This document shows positions 1-9,372 of a DNA stretch of 64,000 nt, one piece after another. Below the pieces are notes generated by a model. It worked only from the letters and a program-made list of their open reading frames with translations, did no database searches and was not told the DNA's origin. Position numbers and translations under genes: made by a program. Position 1 is the first letter of the stretch. Each line of letters begins with the position of its first letter. This DNA comes from DATDIC01 sp963777625 (GTDB lineage: Bacteria; Pseudomonadota; Alphaproteobacteria; Acetobacterales; Acetobacteraceae), in NCBI GenBank assembly GCA_963777625.1, contig CAVZRO010000029.1, forward strand, positions 75,741 to 139,740, in the 5' to 3' direction.

Positions 1-235
1 GCGCCTGCCGCCGCAGCATGTCCAGGTCGGAGCCCGGCTTGCCTGATGCCGGCCGCCAGTCGGGCCGCGACGACAACGGTGCATTCACCGGATAGGCGAT
101 GGATTCCAGGTCGTGCAGCCCGCGCTGCACAACGGAATCGCGCCAGTGATCGGCCAGGTACGGTAGCAATGCCTTCAGGTCGGGTACGGCCGGATGGATG
201 TCGCAATCGATGCCGCCTGCTTCGTGTAAACTCAT
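1..235 (-). CDS. Amidohydrolase family protein (partial, N-terminus only)
   Basis: Only the first 78 codons lie in the window; the gene runs off the left edge. Translation starts at the ATG ending at 235 on the minus strand. The motif D-C-D-I-H-P at residues 10-15 is the first metal-binding strand of the amidohydrolase-2 TIM-barrel family, where the His helps hold the catalytic metal. That family includes decarboxylases and lactone or amide hydrolases, so the substrate cannot be named. It is divergent from the dioxygenase gene at 336 and shares about 100 bp of upstream DNA with it. Confidence 0.7.
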   Translation of the reverse strand, partial: MSLHEAGGIDCDIHPAVPDLKALLPYLADHWRDSVVQRGLHDLESIAYPVNAPLSSRPDWRPASGKPGSDLDMLRRQA

Positions 236-335
236 GGTCGGTTTCGCACCCTGCGCTTGCCGTGCCGGCCGCTCGACCGGCTTCCGGACGGATGATAGCG
301 TGTCCATGGCGCAAGGCGAATGCTGGAGGAGACCG

Positions 336-1235
336 ATGCTGACCCGGGCCCAGATCGAGCAGTATGACGAGATCGGCGCCATCGTGGTGCCCGACGCGCT
401 GACGCCGCCGGAGGTCGAGCGGCTGCGCCGCGTGACCGACCAGTTCGTTGACAATGCACGCGGCCTGACGACGCACACCGCGATCTACGACCTGGAGGAC
501 AGCCACACGCCCGACGATCCGCGTGTCCGCCGGATCAAGGCGCCACACCAGCATCATGAGGAATTTGCGAGCCTGACGAACCATGCCGGGATCGTCGCGG
601 TGCTGCGGGATCTGTGGGGGCCGAATATCCGCTTCGATACCGCCAAGCTGAACATGAAATCGGCCGGGTTCGGGGCTGCGGTGGAATGGCACCAGGACTG
701 GGCGTTCTATCCGCACACCAACGACGATCTCGCCGCGGTCGGCATGATGATGGACGACATGGCAATGGAAAACGGCCCGCTGCTGATCGTGCCTGGCAGT
801 CATCGTGGGCCGGTGTTCGACCATCATGCCGACGGCGTGTTCTGCGGTGCGATGGATCCGGGGCGGCACGAGTGCGATTTCGCCGCCGCCATTCCGCTGA
901 CCGGCAAGGCGGGGTCGATCACCGTGCATCACGTGCGGGCGGTGCATGGCTCGGCGCCGAATACGTCCGATCGCGACCGGCGTCTGCTGTTGTTGCAGTT
1001 TCGTGCCGCGGATGCGTGGCCGCTGCTCGGGTTCCCGGGCGGGATCGAGGAATTCGACAGGCTGATGGTGGCGGGCCGCCCCACACTGGAACCGCGCCTC
1101 GCTGCGGTGCCGGTGCGGTTGCCGCTGCCGCCGGCCGCCAAACAGGGATCGATCTACGAGAACCAGAAGGGCTTGCGGGCGCGCTATTTCGAGGCGGGTG
1201 AAACGACCCGGCGCGAAGCGGCGGTGGTGAAGTAG
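336..1235 (+). CDS. Phytanoyl-CoA dioxygenase (PhyH) family protein
   Basis: A 299-residue Fe(II)/2-oxoglutarate-dependent oxygenase of the PhyH type. The iron-binding facial triad is visible as H119-Q-D121 (context VEWHQDWAF) and the distal H204 (context AVHGS). Members hydroxylate small organic acids, CoA esters or secondary metabolites; nothing here identifies the substrate. The ATG at 336 is chosen over upstream in-frame starts because GGAGGA sits 5 bases before it and the family N-terminus (an alpha-helix, then IVVPDALTPPEV) begins there. It is followed by 133 bp and then a serine hydrolase on the same strand. Confidence 0.85.
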   Translation: MLTRAQIEQYDEIGAIVVPDALTPPEVERLRRVTDQFVDNARGLTTHTAIYDLEDSHTPDDPRVRRIKAPHQHHEEFASLTNHAGIVAVLRDLWGPNIRFDTAKLNMKSAGFGAAVEWHQDWAFYPHTNDDLAAVGMMMDDMAMENGPLLIVPGSHRGPVFDHHADGVFCGAMDPGRHECDFAAAIPLTGKAGSITVHHVRAVHGSAPNTSDRDRRLLLLQFRAADAWPLLGFPGGIEEFDRLMVAGRPTLEPRLAAVPVRLPLPPAAKQGSIYENQKGLRARYFEAGETTRREAAVVK

Positions 1236-1368
1236 CCGTGATCCGGCGGGCCTCGATCCACGGCGCCGCGCGTGTGGTCCTGGGATGCTGTTTGACGGCG
1301 AGGTCAAGGTCCTTGATGCGGGGGGCGGAGCGTGCACCTAGCTACATCATAGCGACGAGGCCGATGCG

Positions 1369-2832
1369 ATGAGCGCGACGACACCGCTTCCACCCGAGCC
1401 GTTGTTCGACCGCACGCGGCCGTTCGGGGCCGAAGGGCTCCCCGATCCGATCGTGTACGACGGGTCGACCGCCGCGTTGCGTCAGCGAACCATCAATTTC
1501 GCCGCCAAGCGCTTCGTGGACATGATGTATGTCACCGGCCTCGACCGCGGTACCGCCGAACAGCATTTCCGCTGGCGGTCGGCAACGGTTCCAGGCGGAT
1601 TGTCAGCCCGGCCGGACGCGCCGGATAGTGGTGCCGCGCTGGTCGCGGCCTGTCGTGATGGGCGCCTGGTGATCGAAACCAACGATACCGACCGGCGTGT
1701 CACGGTGCGCTGGCAGGATCCTACCGTCGGGCCTTCGCTGACCGCGAGCGCTATCGCACGTGCCAGCTATGGCGGCATTTTGCTCGGCCCGCACGCGGCA
1801 CTTGGTTTCGACCCGGTGCCTCTGCGGCGCCCCTCGGGCGACGCGAACCGCCCCTGGCCGCTGGGAAGTGCCGTCGAACCGCCGCGTCCGGTTGCCGCCC
1901 TGGACGGCGCGGCCGATGCGTTCTTTGCCGGATCGCCCGGTCTTTATGGGGTGCTGATCGCGACGCCGCAGCGGGTGATGTTCGAGCGCTACAGCGCGTT
2001 CGGTGCCCCGGACCGGGCCACCCCAAGCTGGTCGATGACCAAGGCGATCACTTGCACGGTGATCGGCCGGCTGATCCAGGACGGCTGGCTGGACTCGATC
2101 CACGCACCCGCGCCCGCGCCGATGTGGCGTGATCCTCGCGCGATCCACCGGCACATTACGCTCGATCACCTGCTGCGAATGCGCTCCGGCCTCGGGTTCC
2201 CGGTGTTGCACGACAACGGCCAGGTAACGCTCGGGTTCGAGAACAGTGCCGTCTACCAGGATGCCGGCGATGCGTTCGAGGCGGCGCAACGCTGCATCGT
2301 CGCGGCCGATCCCGGTGCTGTATACCGCTATATCAATAGCGGCCTGAACGTGCTGGGCGCCATCATCCGCGACCGCATCGACCGGCGCGGCCTGCCGTAC
2401 CACGAGACTCTGTACAGCCTCCTGATTGATCGGCTGGACATGGGCAGCTACCAGCACTCCGCGGATATCAGCGGCAATCTGATCGCTTCCGGGGCCGGCT
2501 TCGCCACCTTGCGCGATTACGCCAAGCTGGGGGTGCTCTATCTGCAAGACGGTGTCTGGGCCGGCGAGCGCCTGCTGCCGGACGGCTGGGCGGATTATGC
2601 GCTGACCCCGACGCATACCGGGACCAGCTACGCGGCGTGCTTCCGTGCCAACAGCGATCGGCTGTTCCCCGATCTGCCAGAGGACACGGCGTGGGCGTCC
2701 GGCGCCTCCGATCAGCGGATCTTCATTCTGCGTCGCGCCGGACTGGTCGCGGCAGTCGCCAACGAAACCGATCACCCGATGGATCTGGCGGCGCTGAACC
2801 GGCTGCTGGCGACGGCGGTGGGGACGGTGTGA
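1369..2832 (+). CDS. Serine hydrolase, beta-lactamase class C / CubicO family
   Basis: A 487-residue protein with the class C beta-lactamase-related fold. The nucleophile motif S222-M-T-K225 and the second motif Y321-I-N323 are both present, about 100 residues apart as is usual for this fold. No signal peptide is seen, so it is probably cytoplasmic, like 6-aminohexanoate-oligomer hydrolases and EstB-type esterases; true beta-lactamases are exported. The N-terminal 190 residues precede the catalytic core and look like the extension found in the long CubicO subgroup. The substrate (amide or ester) is unknown. It lies 78 bp upstream of a peptide-type binding-protein gene on the same strand, which could hint at a peptide or amide substrate. 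Confidence 0.8.
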   Translation: MSATTPLPPEPLFDRTRPFGAEGLPDPIVYDGSTAALRQRTINFAAKRFVDMMYVTGLDRGTAEQHFRWRSATVPGGLSARPDAPDSGAALVAACRDGRLVIETNDTDRRVTVRWQDPTVGPSLTASAIARASYGGILLGPHAALGFDPVPLRRPSGDANRPWPLGSAVEPPRPVAALDGAADAFFAGSPGLYGVLIATPQRVMFERYSAFGAPDRATPSWSMTKAITCTVIGRLIQDGWLDSIHAPAPAPMWRDPRAIHRHITLDHLLRMRSGLGFPVLHDNGQVTLGFENSAVYQDAGDAFEAAQRCIVAADPGAVYRYINSGLNVLGAIIRDRIDRRGLPYHETLYSLLIDRLDMGSYQHSADISGNLIASGAGFATLRDYAKLGVLYLQDGVWAGERLLPDGWADYALTPTHTGTSYAACFRANSDRLFPDLPEDTAWASGASDQRIFILRRAGLVAAVANETDHPMDLAALNRLLATAVGTV

Positions 2833-2910
2833 TCGGACGGGGGACGGCTCCCCCTCTTCTACCCGGCGCATCGCCGGCCTATGATTCCCAACCTATAGGG
2901 AGGGACCACA

Positions 2911-4514
2911 ATGCTGACACGTCGCGCGCTGATGGCCGCGGGAGCGGCGGCTGCCGCCACCCCGGTTGCTGCCAGCCGAACCCGGGCCGCTACCCCGACC
3001 GACATGATCGTTATGGCGAAGGAGATCGACGACTCGATCTCGTTCGATCCGGGGCAAGCCTACGAGTTCACCACCATCGAAATCGATGCCAACATCTATC
3101 GCAAGCTGATCGCCCCCGATCTGAGCGATCTCAGCAAGATCGGCCCCGACGTGGCCGAGCACTGGGAGGTTTCGCCGGACGGCAAGTCATTCACGTTCCA
3201 CCTGACACAGAATGCGGTGTTTGCCTCCGGCAAGCCGGCGACCGCGGAGGATGCGGAGTTTTCCCTGCACCGGGCGGTGATCCTGAACCTGACACCCGGC
3301 TTCATCCTGACTCAGTTCGGCTTCACCAAGGACAATGTCGCAAAACTGATCCGCGCCACGGATTCGCACACGCTGGCGATCGAGCTGCCGAAGCCGGCGG
3401 CGACCAGCTTCTTCCTTTATTGCCTGGGAGCCAATGTCGGCAGCATCGTGGAGAAGGCGACGGCGCTCGCGCACCAGGAAAAGGAGGATTTCGGGAATCA
3501 CTGGCTGGCCTCGCCATTCCGCCGGCAACGGCCCATACCAGCTTACCTCCTGGCAGGCGGATGATCACCTGATCCTGGACGCCAATCCTCATGCCGCCAC
3601 CCCGCCGGCAACCAAGCGGATGTTCATCCGCCAGGTGAAGGAGCCGTCGGAGCAGTTGCTGCTGTTGCGGCGCGGCGACGTGGATATCGCGCGCGACCTG
3701 ACCAGCGACCTGTTGAAGACCGCCGCTTCCGATTCGAACCTTTACAAAGTGACCTCGCCGACCACCAACCAGATGTACGTGGCCGGCAACGAAGGCTATG
3801 CGCCATTCGCGAAAGCGGAGGTGCGCCAGGCGGTCAAGTGGGCGATCGACTATGACGGGATACAGAAGAACATCGTGCCGGACACTTACATCGTCAATCA
3901 GGCGTTCGAGCCCAGCATGATTTTGGGCGCGGTGAACACCAATCCGTTCCACAAGGATCCCGACAAGGCGAAGGAGCTGCTGGCGAAGGCCGGGTACCCG
4001 CAGGGGTTCAGCGCGACGCTGGATCATTTCTCCGAGCACCCGTACGCCGACATTGCGACGGCGATTCAGGCGGATCTGGCGGCGGTCGGGCATCAAGGTT
4101 TCGCTGCTGCCGGGGACGCGCAAGCAGATCCTCACCAAGATGCGTGCCCGTCAGCACCAGATGGTGATGAACGAGTGGTTCCCGGATTATTTCGATCCGA
4201 ACTCCAACGCCCAGGCGTTTGCCGCCGACCCGGACGATTCCGACAACAGCCCGATGAAGATCATCGCCTGGCGCACCCATTTCCATGATCCGGAGCTGAC
4301 CGCGGAGGTGTCACAGGCCGCCGAGGAGCTGGACACCGAGAAGCGCATCGCGCTGTATCACACGATGCAGCAGCAATTCTGGGACCAGTCGCCGATCGTG
4401 TTCATGCTGCAGCAGAACGCAGTTTCCGTGCTGCGCAAGAATGTCACCGGCTTTCACCTTGGGCCGCAGTCGGACTTCGTCCGCTACGACGGGACGAAGA
4501 AGGTGAAGGCGTAG
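2911..4514 (+). pseudogene. ABC transporter substrate-binding protein, peptide/nickel (SBP_bac_5) family, two frameshifts
   Basis: Three consecutive reading frames together make one dipeptide-type periplasmic binding protein: residues 1-201 from ATG 2911 (twin-Arg-like leader LTRRALMAAG, then an Ala-rich stretch), a middle part from about 3515 to 4088, and the C-terminus to 4514. Removing one C at 3514/3515 (giving LASHSAGNGPY) and one G at 4088-4090 (giving AAVGIKVSLLPG) restores a 533-residue protein of normal family length. A ribosome site AGGGAGG lies before the ATG. No permease or ATPase genes of the same system are adjacent. Two single-base insertions mean it is either decaying or affected by sequence error. 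Confidence 0.8.
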
Positions 4515-4545
4515 CACGGCGGAACGGACGTCGGAACGGGCGCGA

Positions 4546-5724
4546 TCAGGTCGCGATGCTGCGCGCGGGTCGCGCCCGTGCGGCCATGTGCCAGGTCACC
4601 AGCACCGCCGCGACCAGCAGCGGCGGCACGACTGTCAGGTTCAGCGCGCTCCATCCCGCGGTGGTTTCGATCGCGCCGGAGGCGAAGGCGGTTCCTGCCA
4701 CCGTGCCGAACACGATGAAGTCGTTGGTTGCCTGCACCCGCACGCGCTCCCGCGCGTCATGCGCGCTGGCCAGCAGGGCGGTCGCGCCGACGAACATGAA
4801 GTTCCATCCCGCGCCCAGCAGCATGAGGGCGACGATGAAGGTGCTGAAGAACGGGTCGAAGCCGATGTTCACGGCAACGCACAGGCTGGTAAGTGCGGCA
4901 CCGCCAAGGATCACCGGATGGGCGCCGAAGCGCTGGATCAGACGACCGGTGACGAAGCCTGGCAGGAACATGGCGATCGAGTGCGCCCGGATCACATCGG
5001 CCGACGCATTCACCCCGAACCCGCACATCAGCATTTGCAACGGGGTGGAGGCCATGACCAGGTTCATCGCCCCATATCCCACCAGTCCGGCGATCACCGC
5101 CGTGAGGAAGGTCGGACGCGCGATAATATCGCGCAACGGCACCGGCGCCGCGGTGCCGCGCTGCGCCAGCGGGAGCCGGACGAACAACAGCAGCACGGCG
5201 GTGAGCACCGGCAGGATCAGCAACGTCAGATAGGTGCCGAGAAACTGGTAGTCCGCGATAGCGCCGTTGGTTCGCTTGACGATCTCCGGCCCCAGCACCG
5301 CGGCCACCAGCCCGCCGGTCATCACCAGCGCGATCGCCCGCGGCCGCGCCTCGGGTTCGGCCGCTTCGGCGGCCGCGAAGCGCAGATGCTGGGAGATGCC
5401 GAAGCCCATCCCGGCAGGAATCGCGGCGAGGCAGTAGATCACGAAACTGCCACGCCAGATGCCGAGCGCGAATCCCAGGCTGCCGCACAGCATCATCACC
5501 ACGCCGAGCCAGAATCCCGGGCGTCGCCCCAGGCGGCTGAACACGATCCCGGCCGGGATCGAGCCCGCCATCACCCCGGCCATCTGGATCGCCATCGGCA
5601 ACGTGGTCAGCGCCGGCTCAACCGCCAGTGCGTGTCCGACCAGCGATGCCATCACCACCTGGCCGGACATCACGGCGTTCATCAGCGCCTGACAGCAGAA
5701 CAGAAGCCAGACGTTGCGGTTCAT
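4546..5724 (-). CDS. MFS transporter
   Basis: A 392-residue, twelve-helix major facilitator. The conserved cytoplasmic loop between helices 2 and 3 is recognisable as FSRLGRRPGFWLG (about residues 63-75). A GFGISQHLRFA stretch after helix 4 resembles drug/metabolite exporters of small molecules. The substrate is unknown. The gene begins only 3 bp after the thiL stop and is probably cotranscribed with it, though thiamine transport is not implied by the sequence. It converges on the binding-protein gene ending at 4514, leaving 31 bp between the stops. Confidence 0.75.
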   Translation of the reverse strand: MNRNVWLLFCCQALMNAVMSGQVVMASLVGHALAVEPALTTLPMAIQMAGVMAGSIPAGIVFSRLGRRPGFWLGVVMMLCGSLGFALGIWRGSFVIYCLAAIPAGMGFGISQHLRFAAAEAAEPEARPRAIALVMTGGLVAAVLGPEIVKRTNGAIADYQFLGTYLTLLILPVLTAVLLLFVRLPLAQRGTAAPVPLRDIIARPTFLTAVIAGLVGYGAMNLVMASTPLQMLMCGFGVNASADVIRAHSIAMFLPGFVTGRLIQRFGAHPVILGGAALTSLCVAVNIGFDPFFSTFIVALMLLGAGWNFMFVGATALLASAHDARERVRVQATNDFIVFGTVAGTAFASGAIETTAGWSALNLTVVPPLLVAAVLVTWHMAARARPARSIAT

Positions 5725-5727
5725 CGG

Positions 5728-6688
5728 TCAGAAATGGCTCCAGCCGCCGGCACCGATAGGGATCGGGGTGCCGGACGGGTCGCGCACGATGACAAGGGGC
5801 GGTCCGGGGCGAAAGTGGCCGATCCGCGTGACCGTCATGCCCGCCGCGCGGGCCGCTTGCCGCAAGGGTTCGGCGCGGCCGGGCGGGATGGCCATCAGCA
5901 GTTCGTAATCGTCGCCGCCGGTCAGGCAGGCGGGGAGCCAGTCCGGACCGGCTGCCCGCGCCGGCGCCGATAGCGGGAGCTGGTCGGCCGCAATCTCGGC
6001 GGCCAGGCCGGCGGCACGGCAAAGATGCTCCAGGTCCTGCACCAAACCGTCCGACACATCCATCGCGGCGCTGGCGATGCCGCCGATCGCCAAGCCTATG
6101 CGTGGCTGCGGCAGGTGGTAGCGGTCAAGCAGGTAGCCGGTCGGATCGCTGAGCTGACCACGCGCCACGGCCAGCCCCAACGCGCCATCGCCGATCGTGC
6201 CGGTGACCCAGATCTCGTCGCCGGTACGTGCGCCGTGAGCGGAGTACCGCCGCCCCAGGCGCGACATGTCCGATCGCGGTGAGCGACAGCGAGACCGGTC
6301 CGGGCGTGGAGGTGGTGTCGCCGCCCAGCAGATGGATGCCGAACGTCCCCTGGTCTTGTGCCAGGCCGGCGGCGAAGCGGCCGAACCAATTGTCCGGGGT
6401 GCCGCGGCGCGCCGAGACCGTCAGCAGATAGCCCAGAGGAACCGCGCCCTTGGCCGCGAGGTCCGATAGATTTACCCGTAACAGCTTGCGCGCCACGAGA
6501 TCTGGCGGATCGTCTGGCAGGAAATGCACCGTCTCCACCATCGCATCGACCGTCAGCACCAGCTCTCGGTCCGGCGGTGGCGCGATCACCGCGGCGTCAT
6601 CGGTCAGGTTGAGCGCGCCCGGACCCGCCAGGGGTCGGAAATGGCGGGCGATCAGTGCGAACTCGGGTGGCAGACTAGCGTGAGCCAT
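5728..6688 (-). pseudogene. thiL: Thiamine-monophosphate kinase ThiL, single frameshift
   Basis: ThiL phosphorylates thiamine monophosphate to thiamine diphosphate with ATP, the last step of the pathway. The N-terminal half (from ATG 6688) carries LNLTDDAAVI, MVETVHF and LLGGDTTSTPG, which bind Mg-ATP and substrate. The C-terminal half continues in another frame from ARTGDEIWVTG through AAMDVSDGL and GGDDYELL. One extra base around 6233-6240 separates the halves; without it the protein is 319 residues, the normal ThiL length. Since this enzyme is needed wherever thiamine is made or salvaged, sequence error is more likely than real loss. Thiamine ring-building genes thiS and thiG lie at 41.8-42.8 kb. 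Confidence 0.85.
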
Positions 6689-6783
6689 GACAACCGCTTG
6701 TGGACCGGCTCGCCGCGGGTGGAAAGGGCTTGTGAGATGCTGGCTGCTCGGCAATTCTCCGCCGCGCTGAAGGAGGAAACATC

Positions 6784-7824
6784 ATGTCCCATCAAACGCG
6801 TCTTCCGTCGCCGCGGCGGCGGGGTTTCATGCAGGCTGCCGGCTCGTCGGCGATTGCCGCCGCGCTGCTTGGCGGCTTCGGCATCGATCCCGCGCGCGCC
6901 CAGGCGGCGACAGAGGCGGCCGGACGCTCCGGCAAACCGCTGAGCGCCGCCTTCAGCAATGCCGGCCTGCAGGCGACCTGGTGCGCGCAGGGCAAGCGTG
7001 CCGCGGAATACTGGGGCAAGCTGTTCAACGTGAACGTCACCTGGTTCGACGGCGAGCTCTCGGCCACCAAGCAGCGTGCCGCGATCGACGACATGGCCAG
7101 CCGGAAGTGGGATTTCGTGGCGATCCAGGCGTTCGGCATCGGCACGCTGACCGCGCCGGTGAACAAGATGATCGATGCCGGCGTTCCGGTGATCGACATG
7201 GACACGCTGATCGCGCCCCTGGACAGCATCAACGTCCACAGCTTCATCGCGCCGGATAACGAGTTCATGGGTTCCTCGGTGACGCAGGCGCTGGTTGATG
7301 CGATCAACGGGGAAGGCAACATCGTCATGACCCAGGGTGCGCTGGGTCACACCGGCGCGCAGGGGCGGGCGCGCGGGTTCAATTCGATCGTGAAGAAATA
7401 CCCGAAGATCAAGGTGCTGGACACGCAGCCGGCGGACTGGGACGTGACCAAGGTGGCACGCATCTGGGAGACGCTGCTGACCAAGTATCCGCAGATCGAC
7501 GCCGCGTATTTCCACAACGACGACATGGCGCTGGCCGGTTACAACGTGATGAAGGCGCATAACCGCACCAGCATCAAGATCGGCGGCTGCGACGCGATGC
7601 CTCCGGCGCTGGAGGCCGTGCTCGATGGCCGCATGACCGCCACGGTGCGCAACCCGTCCTGCCGCATCCATGGTGGTGCGCTGATCGCCGGGGTCGCGGC
7701 GGTGGTTTCGGGCGAAAAGACCGGGAGTGGTGGGATTCCGAAGAATATCATCGCGGACGGGCCGGTGGTTACCAAGGCCAACGCGCCCGGCATGATGTGG
7801 ATGGAAGAGCACTTCCTGATCTGA
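6784..7824 (+). CDS. Sugar-type ABC transporter substrate-binding protein
   Basis: A 346-residue periplasmic binding protein of the ribose/galactose type (Peripla_BP_4). The leader contains a twin-arginine-like patch S-P-R-R-R-G-F followed by a hydrophobic Ala/Leu stretch and an A-R-A cleavage region near residue 40, suggesting Tat export. The mature part has the two-lobe pattern with VPVIDMDT and AAYFHNDDMALAG, as in RbsB relatives. A strong ribosome site AAGGAGGA lies 6 bases before the ATG. It is the first gene of a three-gene importer with the ATPase and permease downstream. The ligand is unknown; other members of this family bind pentoses, polyols or autoinducer-2. Confidence 0.85.
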   Translation: MSHQTRLPSPRRRGFMQAAGSSAIAAALLGGFGIDPARAQAATEAAGRSGKPLSAAFSNAGLQATWCAQGKRAAEYWGKLFNVNVTWFDGELSATKQRAAIDDMASRKWDFVAIQAFGIGTLTAPVNKMIDAGVPVIDMDTLIAPLDSINVHSFIAPDNEFMGSSVTQALVDAINGEGNIVMTQGALGHTGAQGRARGFNSIVKKYPKIKVLDTQPADWDVTKVARIWETLLTKYPQIDAAYFHNDDMALAGYNVMKAHNRTSIKIGGCDAMPPALEAVLDGRMTATVRNPSCRIHGGALIAGVAAVVSGEKTGSGGIPKNIIADGPVVTKANAPGMMWMEEHFLI

Positions 7825-7850
7825 ACGGTGGGGCACAACGAGAAAGAAAA

Positions 7851-7887
7851 CCCCCCTCCCCTTGCGGGGCCCGCAAGGGGAGGGGGG
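7851..7887 (+). repeat. Perfect inverted repeat (18-bp arms) abutting the ABC ATPase start
   Basis: The arms 7851-7868 (six C, T, four C, TTGCGGG) and 7870-7887 (exact reverse complement) are separated by one G. In RNA this folds into a very stable G/C hairpin. The purine-rich 3' arm AGGGGAGGGGGG is also the only plausible Shine-Dalgarno sequence for the GTG at 7888, so the ribosome site is inside the stem. There is no T-tract, so it is not a standard intrinsic terminator. A structure here could stabilise the upstream binding-protein mRNA and lower ATPase translation, giving the excess of binding protein that such importers need. Confidence 0.85.
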
Positions 7888-9372
7888 GTGATTCTGCGGC
7901 TTACGGGTATCTGCAAGTCGTTTGGCGGGGTCGCGGCGCTGCGGGACGTGAGCTTCTCTCTTGCGGTGGGTGAGATACATGGGCTGGTTGGCGAGAACGG
8001 CGCCGGCAAGTCCACGCTGATGAAGATCATTGCCGGTGTGCACCACGAATTCGATGGCGACATGCAACTCGCCGGAAAGAGGGTGCGGTTTGCGTCCGCG
8101 CGCGATGCACGCGCGGCCGGGATCGGCATGGTGCATCAGGAACTGTCGGCGGTGCGGACGTTGAGCGTGGCGGAGAACGTGTATCTCGGCGTGCAGCCGC
8201 TCACCCGTTTCGGCAGCATCGACTGGGCCGGCATGCGCCGCGGGGCCGGCGAGCATCTCGCCAGCCTCGGCATAAAGCTTGATCCGCGCACGGAGATGGG
8301 GACGCTGCCGCTCGGCCTGCAACAACTGGTGGAGATCGCGCGCGTGCTGTTCTCCGGCGCACGCATCATCATTCTGGACGAGCCCACATCCGCGCTATCA
8401 CCGCCGGAGGTCGAACGCCTGTTCGGTGTGCTTCACCAGGTGCGCGCCAGCGGGCGCAGCGTGGTGTTCATTTCGCATTTTCTCGACGACGTGCTGGCGG
8501 TGTGCGACCGCGTCACGGTGTTCCGCAACGGCCGCAATGTCGCTACCGCCGACTGCGCGGATGTGGACAAGGGGTGGATCATCGACCAGATGATCGGCAC
8601 CGGTCACGGTGAATTGGCGGAGACCTACACCGAAGAGCGCCAGCTCGGCGCACCCTCCGGGCTGCGTGTCGTGATGGAGGCAAGCGGGCTGACCGTGCCA
8701 GGCGCGTTCCGCGACGTGTCGCTTCGCGTGCACGGCGGTGAGGTGCTGGGCATTTACGGCTTCATGGGCAGCGGGCAACTGGAGCTGGCCCGCACCTTGT
8801 TCGGCAAGCTGCCGCCGCGCGCTGGCCGTATCGCGATCGAGGGCCGACTGACGCATCTGCGCAGCACCGCGCAGGCGCGCCGCGCCGGCATCGCGCTGGT
8901 GCCCGAAAGCCGCCGCAGCATGCTGTTCGCGCAGGAGCCGGTGTTCAAGAACATGACGATCAGCGTGCTGGACCGGCTGTCGCGGCTGTTCCTGCGTCCG
9001 GCTGCGGAGCGCGCCATCGCCCGGCGTCATATCGAGGCCTTGCGCATTCGCCCGCCGTTCCCGGACCGGCGGCTGGGTACGCTATCCGGGGGAAATCAGC
9101 AGAAAGTGGCGCTGGCGCGCTGGCTGACCCATCCGCCGAAGGTGCTGGTCCTCAGCGAGCCGACGCGCGGCATGGATGTCGGTGCCAAAGACGACGTGAT
9201 GAAGATCGTGCGCGACCTGCGCGCGCAGGGGATGGGGATTGTTGTCGTCTCCACCGAGCCGGAGACGGTGCTGGCGCTTGCCGACCGCATTCTGGTGATG
9301 AAGAAAGGAGTGGTGGTGCGGGAGTTTGCGGCCGAGCCGGTCAGCAAGGACCGACTGCTGGCCGCGGCGTGA
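7888..9372 (+). CDS. Sugar ABC transporter ATP-binding protein (RbsA/MglA-like, two NBDs)
   Basis: A 494-residue tandem nucleotide-binding protein energising sugar import. The first domain has Walker A GENGAGKST (about residues 35-43), a degenerate signature LPLGLQQLVEIAR and Walker B IIILDEPTSAL. The second has a degenerate Walker A lacking the Lys (GIYGFMGSGQ), as is normal in this family, the signature LSGGNQQKVALAR, and VLVLSEPTRGMD, where the usual Walker B Asp is Ser. The GTG at 7888 is chosen because homology starts there (VILRLTGICKSFGGV); an in-frame GTG at 7828 would translate through the hairpin. The stop overlaps the permease start (GTGA). Confidence 0.9.
   Translation: MILRLTGICKSFGGVAALRDVSFSLAVGEIHGLVGENGAGKSTLMKIIAGVHHEFDGDMQLAGKRVRFASARDARAAGIGMVHQELSAVRTLSVAENVYLGVQPLTRFGSIDWAGMRRGAGEHLASLGIKLDPRTEMGTLPLGLQQLVEIARVLFSGARIIILDEPTSALSPPEVERLFGVLHQVRASGRSVVFISHFLDDVLAVCDRVTVFRNGRNVATADCADVDKGWIIDQMIGTGHGELAETYTEERQLGAPSGLRVVMEASGLTVPGAFRDVSLRVHGGEVLGIYGFMGSGQLELARTLFGKLPPRAGRIAIEGRLTHLRSTAQARRAGIALVPESRRSMLFAQEPVFKNMTISVLDRLSRLFLRPAAERAIARRHIEALRIRPPFPDRRLGTLSGGNQQKVALARWLTHPPKVLVLSEPTRGMDVGAKDDVMKIVRDLRAQGMGIVVVSTEPETVLALADRILVMKKGVVVREFAAEPVSKDRLLAAA

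Noticed and set aside
1603..2871. Minus-strand 422-aa open frame opposite the serine hydrolase
   Set aside because: Antisense shadow: Arg/Gly-rich, no family features, fully overlapped by a gene with clear catalytic motifs.
4588..5973. Plus-strand 461-aa open frame opposite the MFS gene
   Set aside because: Shadow of the minus-strand MFS and thiL genes, His/Gln/Arg-rich without domains.
6652..8325. Minus-strand 557-aa open frame
   Set aside because: Antisense to the ABC binding-protein and ATPase genes; His/Arg-rich composition typical of high-GC shadow frames.
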